Assembly (NCBI RefSeq): GCF_011516835.1
Contig: NZ_WOTB01000033.1
Location: 1 to 38,696, forward strand
Direction: 5' to 3'
Source: Acetobacter musti
GTDB taxonomy: Bacteria > Pseudomonadota > Alphaproteobacteria > Acetobacterales > Acetobacteraceae
DNA length: 38,696 bases
The position numbers and the translations under genes were made by a program. The notes under the pieces are model-generated. The model had not been told where the DNA came from. It searched no databases and saw nothing but the letters and a program-made list of their open reading frames with translations. Positions 31,994 to 38,696 of the stretch are shown here, one piece after another. The stretch's first letter is position 1, and each line of letters begins with the position of its first letter.

Positions 31994-32149
31994 GGGAAAT
32001 ATTGTAACGTATAAGGACCCTTCATCGCAAAACATATCGTACTATCTATATGAGACTCTGTTCTTGGCCGTTTTCCATGGGTCATCTGGTCGGCCAGAGC
32101 GGGTCCGTTCAACGATCCCCTTCCGGACACATGAAGGAGACATCCGATC
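31994..32149. promoter_or_regulatory. res/promoter region between tnpR and tnpA
   Basis: 156 bases with an AT-rich left half (attgtaacgtataagg, acatatcgtactatctatatg) and the tnpA SD gaaggaga. By family rule this holds the resolution site and both promoters. Subsites were not delimited. Confidence 0.55.
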
Positions 32150-35107
32150 ATGGCGCGGCGCCGTCTTCTGACCCGTGAAGCTCTCGCCCGACATTACGAG
32201 CCTTCTGTCGATGATCGCGAGATCACGAGACATTTTACACTCAGCCAGGATGACTTCGATCTGATCGCAACCCGCCGCGGAGAAACCTCCCGATTGGGTT
32301 TTGCGATGGTCATGCTCTACATGCGCTGGCCGGGACGGGTGCTGGAATCTGGTGAAACACCACCGGCTCCCATTCTGTCATTTGTTGCGCGGCAGCTCGA
32401 CCTGTCCCCTGGGCTCTGGTCCCATTACGGACGTCGTGACGAAACCCGTCGATCCCATCTGGCCCACCTGATGAAGCGTTATGGCTACCGAACCTTCGAT
32501 CGGTCGGCATTTCATGACATGACCGGTTTCGCGATGCCAATTGCACATCATGTGACCCAGCCATCCCGCATGGCTGCGATCCTGATTGACGAGATGCGTC
32601 GCCGAAGCATTCTCCTGCCGTCGGTCACTGTCATTGAAGCCTTGGTGCGCCGTGCTCGCCAGCAGGCCGATCACCTTGTCCATGACGTCCTTGCAGGGGA
32701 TCTGCCGCCGGAAACCCGTTGTCGTTTGGACAAAATGCTGGAGCGTCGTGGCGATCGCAGTGCCTCCTCGCTCTCGTGGCTGCGTAACCCGCCCCTGTCA
32801 CCAGCCGCGCGCAATATCCTGCGATTGCTGGAACGCCTGGAGTATGTACGATCCCTGAACCTCGACAGCGCTCGCGCCACGACCATACCGCGTGTGGCCT
32901 TTGACCGTTTGAGCGAAGAAGCTGCCCGGATTACGCCCCAGCATCTGGCCGAGCTTCGGTCATCCCGTCGTTACGCCATTCTGGTGGCAGCCGGGGTCCG
33001 ACTTGAGGAGGTTCTAACCGACGCGACCCTCACAATGATGGACAAACTCCTCGGAAGCATGATGCGCCGTGCCGAGCACCGGATCCGTGACAAAGCGATT
33101 GTCACCATGCGATCGTTGCAGGCCCAGCTTCGTCTGCTGACAACCTCCTGCCGTCATCTGATTGAGGCGCGTGATCAGGGTGTTGATTCACTGTCTGCCA
33201 TTACGGGAATTGACTGGCCCCGCCTCCAGGACGCCATCGGCAGGGCTGAAACCCTGACAGCTCCAGAGACCATTGATCGCACGGCCGAACTGATCAACCG
33301 GCATCGCTCTCTTCGTCCTGCCATTGGTCCATTCCTGAACGCGTTCCAGTTTCAGGGTGGTCGCACGGTACAGGGATTACTGAAGGCGGTGCAGATCATT
33401 GGAGACCTCTATCGGACCGGTAAACGCCGCTTGCCTGACTCCTGTCCGATCCGTTTCATTCCGCCTTCCTGGCACAGCTTTGTCAGGCCAGAGGGAACAG
33501 TCATACGACAGGCTTACGAACTCTGTGTTCTGACCCAGCTGCGCGAGCGTCTGCGTGCCGGAGACATCTGGGTAACGGAAAGTCGCCAATACCGCGCATT
33601 CGACACCTACCTTCTTCCGGAAGCCACGTTTGCAGCGATGCGCGCGCAAGGACCGTTGCCTCTGGCGATCAATGCTACGGCTGACACGTTCCTTTCTCAA
33701 CGGCGTGCAGTGCTGGAAACCGCGCTGAACCGGGTGACGGCTCTTGCCAGGAAGGGCGAGTTGTCACAGGTCCGGCTTGATGCACATGGTCTTGTGATTT
33801 CGCCTCTGAAAGCAATTACACCCCCTGCTGTGGAAGAGTTGAGGCGGGCGGCTTACGACCGGCTGCCACGGATCAAGATTACTGATCTTCTGCTGGAAGT
33901 GGACCGCTGGATCAGCTTCACCGACTGCTTTACCCATCGCCGTTCCAGCCGTGTCGCGGATGACAAAAACGCCCTGCTGACGGTGATCCTGGCGGATGGG
34001 ATTAATCTTGGCCTGACACGCATGGCCGACACCTGTCAGGGTGCCACTCTGCGCCAGTTGGCGCATCTGCATGACTGGCATATCAGCGAGGCCGGATACG
34101 CCGAAGCCCTTGGCCGTATGGTTGCAGCCCATCGTGGGCTGCCCCTGGCGTCACTCTGGGGAGACGGCACATCGTTCTCAAGTGATGGTCAATTGTTTCA
34201 TGCAGGTGGCAGAGGCGCTGCGATCAGCGATATCAATGCGCGCAATGGCAGTGAACCGGGCGTCAGTTTCTACACCCACATCTCCGATCAGTATGATCCG
34301 TTTTCGACCCGGGTGATTGCTGCGACGGCCGGTGAAGCGCCCTATGTTCTGGATGGACTGCTTTATCATGCTAACGGACTTTCCATTGAAGAGCATTATA
34401 CAGATACGGGTGGGGCATCGGATCATGTTTTCGGGCTGATGCCCTTCTTTGGTTATCGATTTGCGCCCAGGATACGGGATCTGAAAGAGCGGAAACTTCA
34501 CCTTTTTCCGGGACAACACCCGGGCGAACTTCTGGGTGGGATGGCCGGTGACCTGATCAATACCAACCATATTGTGGAACACTGGGACGACCTGCTGCGT
34601 CTCGTCACATCTATTCGGAGTGGAACCGTGACCGCTTCGGCCATGCTGCGCAAACTCGGATCTTACCCCCGTCAGAATGGTCTGGCTGTGGCTTTGCGCG
34701 AAGTCGGCCGGATCGAACGGTCAATTTTTATGCTCGACTGGATACAGGATCTGGATTTGCGCAGACGAACCCAGGCTGGACTCAATAAGGGAGAAGCCCG
34801 GAATGCGCTGGCTCGGGCGCTCTTCTTCAATCAGCTTGGCGAACTGCGGGATCGGCGTTTTGAAAATCAGGCCTATCGGGCGTCAGGTCTGAACCTGCTG
34901 GTGGCAGCGGTCATCCTATGGAATACGCGCTATCTTCAGTCTGCCATCACGACGCTCGGTATTTCAGATGACCTGGCCCAGCATATCGCACCCCTCGGCT
35001 GGGAGCATATTTCTCTGACAGGCGACTATCGCTGGAATGTCGATGAGCAGCCCGAAGCTGGCGCGTTACGACCGCTTCGGGTACCTGCATCCCTACTTGT
35101 TGCGTGA
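32150..35107 (+). CDS. tnpA: Tn3-family transposase of the cargo transposon
   Basis: A 985-residue transposase with all three catalytic residues. Asp679 is in FSSDGQLFH, Asp752 in YTDTGGASDHVF and Glu882 in GLNKGEARNAL; the spacing matches Tn3/Tn4430-type enzymes. N-terminal DUF4158 and the C-terminal SYPRQNGLAVALREVGRIERS and GWEHISLTGDYRW blocks are present. It appears intact, unlike the first transposase in the window. It moves DNA bounded by the 38-bp repeats at 19025 and 35178 by replicative transposition. Confidence 0.95.
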   Translation: MARRRLLTREALARHYEPSVDDREITRHFTLSQDDFDLIATRRGETSRLGFAMVMLYMRWPGRVLESGETPPAPILSFVARQLDLSPGLWSHYGRRDETRRSHLAHLMKRYGYRTFDRSAFHDMTGFAMPIAHHVTQPSRMAAILIDEMRRRSILLPSVTVIEALVRRARQQADHLVHDVLAGDLPPETRCRLDKMLERRGDRSASSLSWLRNPPLSPAARNILRLLERLEYVRSLNLDSARATTIPRVAFDRLSEEAARITPQHLAELRSSRRYAILVAAGVRLEEVLTDATLTMMDKLLGSMMRRAEHRIRDKAIVTMRSLQAQLRLLTTSCRHLIEARDQGVDSLSAITGIDWPRLQDAIGRAETLTAPETIDRTAELINRHRSLRPAIGPFLNAFQFQGGRTVQGLLKAVQIIGDLYRTGKRRLPDSCPIRFIPPSWHSFVRPEGTVIRQAYELCVLTQLRERLRAGDIWVTESRQYRAFDTYLLPEATFAAMRAQGPLPLAINATADTFLSQRRAVLETALNRVTALARKGELSQVRLDAHGLVISPLKAITPPAVEELRRAAYDRLPRIKITDLLLEVDRWISFTDCFTHRRSSRVADDKNALLTVILADGINLGLTRMADTCQGATLRQLAHLHDWHISEAGYAEALGRMVAAHRGLPLASLWGDGTSFSSDGQLFHAGGRGAAISDINARNGSEPGVSFYTHISDQYDPFSTRVIAATAGEAPYVLDGLLYHANGLSIEEHYTDTGGASDHVFGLMPFFGYRFAPRIRDLKERKLHLFPGQHPGELLGGMAGDLINTNHIVEHWDDLLRLVTSIRSGTVTASAMLRKLGSYPRQNGLAVALREVGRIERSIFMLDWIQDLDLRRRTQAGLNKGEARNALARALFFNQLGELRDRRFENQAYRASGLNLLVAAVILWNTRYLQSAITTLGISDDLAQHIAPLGWEHISLTGDYRWNVDEQPEAGALRPLRVPASLLVA

Positions 35108-35140
35108 GCCTCAATGTGGCCAGTTCTACAGGTGTTCACT

Positions 35141-35178
35141 CCAAGCGTACGTAAAATACACTTTCGTGTCGTGATCCC
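35141..35178 (-). repeat. Right terminal inverted repeat of the cargo transposon
   Basis: Read from 35178 inward it starts gggatcacgacacgaaagtg and matches the left repeat at 31 of 38 positions. It lies 34 bases after the tnpA stop, as usual for Tn3-family ends. Confidence 0.8.
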
Positions 35179-35502
35179 TTCATAGGGGGATATGTCTGTC
35201 ATTTCTTTGTCCTGTAGATGATTTTTACTTTTCTGTTGCCGGATCCAGTCTGAAATTTGTGGCTGTCCTCCCGTCATGAAGGTCGCGGGTGTGAGATTAT
35301 TTTTTCAATTTCAACGTTCGGAGCGTCGGATGTAGGTTTTTCCGGAATTTCCAGTCATTTTATATATTAGCATTGCATAATATTTAACTTCACGACTCCG
35401 GGATTTCCTCTCCCTGTGAAAACAGGAAAGAAGAAATCATGGAAATCGCAGCGCAGGGGTATGCAATCTGATCGGCTGTTGGACTGACTGTTGTGGCTGC
35501 GC
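35179..35502. other. Intergenic region right of the transposon
   Basis: No gene is supported. It contains aacgttcg (35313-35320), a near-copy of the cargo motif, an AT-rich run with promoter-like bases (tatattagcattgcataat, 35363-35381) and a 5-bp hairpin with gaaa loop (35413-35426) downstream of the rhodanese gene on the minus strand. Confidence 0.4.
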
Positions 35503-36021
35503 TTAGCGGTTCCATGGAGCGTGAGCTACGACCCGTGCCAGGCCGCAAAAACCTGTCAGTCCAGCAACGGTAAGGCCCGCGCCAAAAAAGCCGGTCAGCA
35601 GGAAATACCATGGGCTTACAAAAAAGCCGAGAAGGCTGCCTGTGAGAACAAGTAATCCGATGATGAGTTGCACCTGACGGTCGAGGGGCAGGACTTTCCG
35701 GCCGCTTCTTTGTAATGGCAGGCCTTCCTTCATCCAGGACTCGATGCCTCCTTCAAGATTATAGAGAGTGAGGCTGGGGTCTTCGGCCAATAGTTTCTTG
35801 CAGGCAGAAGCACCACGACCACCCTTGCGACAATAAATGACCAGATTTTTGTCAGCATGAGGCGGCAGAATGGCCTTTTTGATTGAGCCCAGTGGCAGAA
35901 GGGTCGCGCCGGAAATGGACTCGGATGCAAATTCCGAGGGCTCTCGCACATCGACCAGGGCGACTTTCTTCTGCTCCAGCCAATCGTTCAGGGTTTTTGC
36001 ATCCACGGACTGCATTGTCAT
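35503..36021 (-). CDS. Rhodanese with DUF2892 membrane tail (YgaP-like sulfurtransferase)
   Basis: A 172-residue protein. The N-terminal rhodanese domain (1-~105) has the active-site loop IYCRKGGRGA with catalytic Cys at about residue 64 and the VDVREPSEFASESI entry. Two C-terminal hydrophobic helices (LIIGLLVLTGSLLGFFVS and YFLLTGFFGAGLTVAGLTGF) form the DUF2892 anchor. The YgaP family transfers sulfur as persulfide at the inner membrane. It lies 18 bases after the BigR-like repressor gene, so the pair is one operon. Confidence 0.88.
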   Translation of the reverse strand: MTMQSVDAKTLNDWLEQKKVALVDVREPSEFASESISGATLLPLGSIKKAILPPHADKNLVIYCRKGGRGASACKKLLAEDPSLTLYNLEGGIESWMKEGLPLQRSGRKVLPLDRQVQLIIGLLVLTGSLLGFFVSPWYFLLTGFFGAGLTVAGLTGFCGLARVVAHAPWNR

Positions 36022-36039
36022 TTTACATGAACTTCCTAA

Positions 36040-36363
36040 TCAAGGGTGTTCGCGACAGAAGATCAGCTGAAGCACGGCAAGTACTGCCTGTGCTTCAGCG
36101 CTGCAAAGTCGATAATAGATCATCAGGCCGCGTCGTTCTGAAGTAATCAGACCAGCATCTTTAAGTCGCGCCAGATGTTGAGACAGGGCCGACTGCGATA
36201 ATCCAACGGCTTCAGCGATATCTCCGACATTTTTTTCACCGGAGACAAGGTGGCACAGCACCATCAGTCGGTTGGCATTGGCGAGTTCCTTGAGAAACCT
36301 CTCTGCTTCCGAGGCATGACGCTGCATGGCTTCATGGGAGAGGGATAGGTTTCGTTTTTCCAC
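36040..36363 (-). CDS. ArsR/SmtB repressor of the BigR/YgaV/SqrR persulfide-sensing group
   Basis: A 107-residue winged-helix repressor starting at GTG 36363 (aaggt upstream). The recognition part is GLSQSALSQHLARLKDAGLITSERRG. Two Cys, one in RLMVLCHLV (about residue 38) and one near the C-terminus in LIFCREHP (about 103), occupy the positions that form the persulfide or disulfide switch in BigR and YgaV. A third Cys is in YRLCSAE. Next to a rhodanese, sensing of reactive sulfur is likely. A perfect 8-bp inverted repeat lies upstream. Confidence 0.85.
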   Translation of the reverse strand: MEKRNLSLSHEAMQRHASEAERFLKELANANRLMVLCHLVSGEKNVGDIAEAVGLSQSALSQHLARLKDAGLITSERRGLMIYYRLCSAEAQAVLAVLQLIFCREHP

Positions 36364-36373
36364 GTTGATACCT

Positions 36374-36408
36374 TATTGCAGAATTCTATTTTAGCAATAT
36401 CTAAAATA
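36374..36408. promoter_or_regulatory. Operator for the BigR-like repressor
   Basis: tattttag (36387-36394) and ctaaaata (36401-36408) form a perfect inverted repeat with a 6-base centre. tattgc/gcaata (36374-36379, 36394-36399) form an overlapping one. The AT-rich palindrome next to the repressor start is typical for BigR-type autoregulation. Confidence 0.65.
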
Positions 36409-36500
36409 CTTAATCCAAATCGTAAAGTGTCTTTCCGTATGGATGCCGGTATATGCCTCGTGAAATATGCCAGATAATGATTTCTGTAATTTCGTCTATG

Positions 36501-36566
36501 TTTTCAAATATTTTTTGAAAAAACATGACATTCCGCATCCTTTTCATGCGAATTGCAGAATGTCAT
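36501..36566. terminator. Two adjacent hairpins in the 36.4-36.7 kb gap
   Basis: ttttcaaa/tttgaaaa (36501-36508, 36514-36521) is a perfect 8-bp hairpin. Next to it atgacattc/gaatgtcat (36525-36533, 36558-36566) encloses cgcat/atgcg (36534-36538, 36546-36550). The gap 36409-36697 has no supported gene. The hairpins may terminate the aminotransferase transcript on the minus strand. Confidence 0.4.
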
Positions 36567-36697
36567 CAGTTAGACGCCGGAAGCGAATAAGGATTGCAGT
36601 TTCCAGTGGTCTGCACTGAGTGTTTTTCCGGCTTTGGAAGCGGCAGAAGAACACTCGGCATAATTTTCTTAACGAACAATGGGGGGAGTATGCCCCT

Positions 36698-37837
36698 TTA
36701 TTTGTCCGTTTTCGCTGAAAACCAGGGAATCATGCGGGCAATAGCTTCTTCAATCCTGTCGGTTGAAACCGCGAAGCTGAAGCGCATGAATTTGTGGCCA
36801 TTGACCGGGTCGAAATCAATTCCGGGCGCAGTTGCAACACCTGTATCGCGCAGCAGTTCTTCGCAAAATATCAGACTGTTGTCAGTCAGATGTCCGATAT
36901 CGGCATAAACATAAAACGCGCCATCAGGGGGGGCTATATTGTTCAAGCCCATCTGTGGGAGAGCTTGCAGGAGAAGATCGCGGTTCTTGCGATAGGTCAC
37001 AAGATGCCCTTCCAGCTCCTCGCTGCAATCAAAGGCGACCAGCCCGGCGTGCTGGCTCAGGGAAGAAGGTGTCAGGAACAGATTGCCCATGCGGGCACGC
37101 GCCTTGTCGATCATGTCTTCGGGAATGATCAGCCATCCCAGACGCCAGGGTGCCATGCTGAAATATTTGGAAAAGCTGTTCACGATCAGCGCTTCCGGTT
37201 CATATTCCAGAGCGCTGTGCGCTGGTTCACCATAGCTCAGACCGTGGTAAATTTCGTCGGAGATGATCCGGATATTGCGCTCGCGGCAGACGCGGACGAT
37301 GGCGCGGAATTCCTGTTCCGGCAGGATGGTCCCCGTAGGGTTGGCGGGACTGGCGATAATCAGGGCGTCCGGTGCGGGCACAAGCGCTTCGATGGCGCGC
37401 GCTGTCAGTTGGAAGCATTCTTTCTCGCCACACGGGATTTCAACCGGGACCATGTGAAGGCTTTTCAGCGTGTTGCGATAGGCAACGTAACCCGGCCGGG
37501 CCAGAGCAACGCGCATGCCGGGTGTGAGGCTGGACAGCAGGGCCAGAACCAGAGCCGGTGACGCGCCACAGGTCAGAATGACCTGCTGCGGGCGGATGCT
37601 GACGCCATATGTGTCGTGATAATGCCGGGCGATCCGTTCACGAAGGGCCTGACTTTCCCAATATCCCATCGGATCTGTGGCCAGAACATGTTGTGCGCGT
37701 TCGATGGCCTTGGTCGGCGCCCCGGTGGAGGGCTGGCCAAATTCCATGTGAATGATGTCCTGTCCCTCGGCTGCGAGACGGTGGGCCAGAGCGCTGAGTT
37801 CAATGGCGTGGAACGGTGCGATTTCGGGAACGGACAT
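36698..37837 (-). CDS. Class I/II pyridoxal-phosphate aminotransferase
   Basis: A 379-residue fold-type I aminotransferase. Seen are MEFGQPSTGAPTKAIERA at the N-terminus, ILTCGASPALVLAL (phosphate-binding region), IIASPANPTGTILPEQEF with the conserved Asn, RIISDEIYHGLSYG with the Asp/Tyr pair, and the PLP Lys in VNSFSKYFSMAPWRLGW near residue 230. The C-terminal MRFSFA Arg binds substrate carboxylate. Aspartate/aromatic/alanine type; exact substrate not clear. Probably host chromosomal rather than transposon. Confidence 0.88.
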   Translation of the reverse strand: MSVPEIAPFHAIELSALAHRLAAEGQDIIHMEFGQPSTGAPTKAIERAQHVLATDPMGYWESQALRERIARHYHDTYGVSIRPQQVILTCGASPALVLALLSSLTPGMRVALARPGYVAYRNTLKSLHMVPVEIPCGEKECFQLTARAIEALVPAPDALIIASPANPTGTILPEQEFRAIVRVCRERNIRIISDEIYHGLSYGEPAHSALEYEPEALIVNSFSKYFSMAPWRLGWLIIPEDMIDKARARMGNLFLTPSSLSQHAGLVAFDCSEELEGHLVTYRKNRDLLLQALPQMGLNNIAPPDGAFYVYADIGHLTDNSLIFCEELLRDTGVATAPGIDFDPVNGHKFMRFSFAVSTDRIEEAIARMIPWFSAKTDK

Positions 37838-37955
37838 GCATGACCCATGGGGTTGTCTGAAACTTTGGCCCTGATAGCAGAGATGGAATGAAAGAGGAAA
37901 AAGACCAGCACAAAGACGCTTAATCTTCTGCTGCGAACCGGGCTAAAAAGCACGA

Positions 37956-38426
37956 ATGATATGTTCCGAGATTTTCAAGACAGAGCTTGCTTGGCGCCCG
38001 CCCGAGGATTTTCTCGGATTTGCTTCCGGAGCATCGTCCTGCGTCATGCTGGACAGCGGTGGAGAGTCGCCTGAGGGGCGCTGGTCATGGCTCTGTCCAC
38101 GACCAGTCTCCACACTCGTGTTGCGACAGGGGGTTCTGAAGCGTGACGGTGTGGAAATCGCGCAGGGGACGGATGTCTGGTCTTGTATCCGTGCGATGTT
38201 GCGTCCACGCAGTGCGGAAGATCTGCCTTTTCCCGGAGGCGTGATCGGTTTGGCGTCTTATGAAGCGGGCATGCGGCTGGAGCGGATTGCGTCACGGCAC
38301 ATGAGCGATGAACCCGAACTCATTGCCATGCTGTGTGATGATTTTTTCGCTTTTGACCGGCTGGAAAAGCGCCTTTGGTGGGTCAGTCATTCGGCAGCGC
38401 CTGTGCCGGAAATTCCGGTCGTTCTG
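37956..38426 (+). pseudogene. pabB: pabB (aminodeoxychorismate synthase component I), cut by IS1380
   Basis: The first ~157 codons encode the N-terminal domain of PabB: LAWRPPEDFLGFASGASSC, PFPGGVIGLASYEAGMRLER and DDFFAFDRLEKRLWWV are characteristic. The gene is then replaced by the IS1380 end near 38427, and the frame runs 13 foreign codons to a stop at 38465. The catalytic chorismate-binding domain (about 300 residues) is missing, so this copy cannot make aminodeoxychorismate. It is divergent from the aminotransferase. Function of p-aminobenzoate synthesis would need another copy. Confidence 0.78.
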
Positions 38427-38696
38427 GACGCGGAAATCTCACGGAAGGGTTGTACATCGGGTTAGATTATGAAAAAGTCTGTTTTGCACAAAAGAAATTT
38501 CCATAATCATCAAGAAAACCCGATGCAGACAGAGTGTAGCGCAGGCGCGTATGAATTTCCAGCCTCCTATGGACGGCGTGTTGTAGCCCGTTTTGACGGG
38601 GGTCGCATGAGTTCGGATGGGGGCGTCATTCTGGTGAAGCAGGCTGATGACATTCTGGGGCTCAGCCGCCGCTTTGCTGCCTGTTTTCGCGATAAG
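38427..38696 (+). mobile_element. IS1380-family element, left part (continues out of the window)
   Basis: The end and leader match 109-1 in reverse complement. The element disrupts pabB. The exact outer base is uncertain within a few bases because both copies share gacgcggaaatctcac there. Confidence 0.8.
38523..38696 (+). CDS. IS1380-family transposase, N-terminal part
   Basis: The first 58 codons of a transposase that continues beyond the window. MQTECSAGAYEFPASYGRRV and FDGGRMSSDGGVILVKQADD are followed by LGLSRRFAACF. The FDGGxxSSDGGxxLL pattern is the IS1380-family N-terminus, which includes the first catalytic Asp region. The same start is present in mirror image at 13-1. Confidence 0.88.
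   Translation, partial: MQTECSAGAYEFPASYGRRVVARFDGGRMSSDGGVILVKQADDILGLSRRFAACFRDK

Larger units (their letters stand above)
19025..35178. mobile_element. 16.2-kb Tn3-family transposon with sulfur and fluoride cargo
   Basis: The ends are 38-bp imperfect inverted repeats (19025-19062 and 35178-35141, 31/38 identical), both beginning GGG with a shared CACGAAAGTG block and ACGTACG block. tnpR (31400-31993, minus) and tnpA (32150-35107, plus) sit at the right end, with cargo from about 19940 to 31264 and an IS5-type insertion at 19097-19939. The five bases flanking each end (attat, ttcat) are not identical, so a clean target duplication is not seen; later rearrangement is possible. The left end interrupts tnpR of the first Tn3 remnant. 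Confidence 0.75.

Noticed and set aside
31994..32035. Longer start for the cargo resolvase
   Set aside because: It would add 14 non-conserved residues before the beta strand that begins all serine resolvases.
35435..35467. Short frame starting MEIAAQGYAI
   Set aside because: Ten codons only, no ribosome spacing evidence beyond chance.

Overview
The window looks like Acetobacteraceae DNA (Komagataeibacter/Gluconacetobacter/Acetobacter type). The evidence is the IS1380-family transposase, the alphaproteobacterial RepA/ParA and MOBQ TraA-TraC-TraD plasmid genes, and the many short toxin-antitoxin pairs. This placement is inference from protein families; no taxonomic marker gene is present.

Layout. 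(1) 1-109 and 38427-38696 are inverted copies of the same IS1380-type end, so the window lies between two oppositely oriented IS copies. (2) 264-4300 is a plasmid backbone: WGR protein plus tyrosine recombinase, a RHH/PIN pair, parA-RHH-repA with 4-base overlaps, and an iteron origin with a perfect DnaA box. (3) 4331-8534 is a hairpin-rich stretch followed by dense toxin-antitoxin-like loci (DUF4160/DUF2442, AbrB/Doc, Phd/PIN, a CopG remnant, FitA/FitB), several of them broken. (4) 8967-12813 is the mobilisation block: traD and traC on the minus strand, a MOBQ-like oriT, and the relaxase-helicase traA on the plus strand. (5) 12819-15866 holds VapBC with a clear promoter/operator, a deleted PIN toxin, a DUF6118 protein, a Fic AMP-transferase and the stub of an MmeI-like methyltransferase. 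(6) 15867-19024 is a Tn3-family remnant with tnpA cut at its 3' end and tnpR cut at its 3' end. (7) 19025-35178 is a second, 16.2-kb Tn3-family transposon with 38-bp terminal repeats (31/38 matching), its own tnpR and tnpA, and about 12 kb of cargo. (8) 35503-38426 is probably host DNA: rhodanese plus BigR-like repressor, an aminotransferase, and pabB cut by IS1380.

The cargo transposon is the most interesting part. It carries a DoxDA thiosulfate:quinone oxidoreductase with a Tat-exported DsrE-like protein and a periplasmic binding protein. It also carries a fluoride module in which two fluoride riboswitches sit back to back and drive crcB-eamA-(interrupted exported protein) one way and a tandem universal stress protein the other way. 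A third unit is a tightly overlapping FAD oxidoreductase-DUF202-LysR-TDT (sulfite/tellurite exporter-like) operon. A nine-base motif recurs in the same orientation upstream of three cargo transcription units and may be a shared operator. Together with the persulfide-sensor/rhodanese pair just outside the transposon, the theme is oxidation and handling of reduced sulfur, plus fluoride export, as might suit an acidic habitat.
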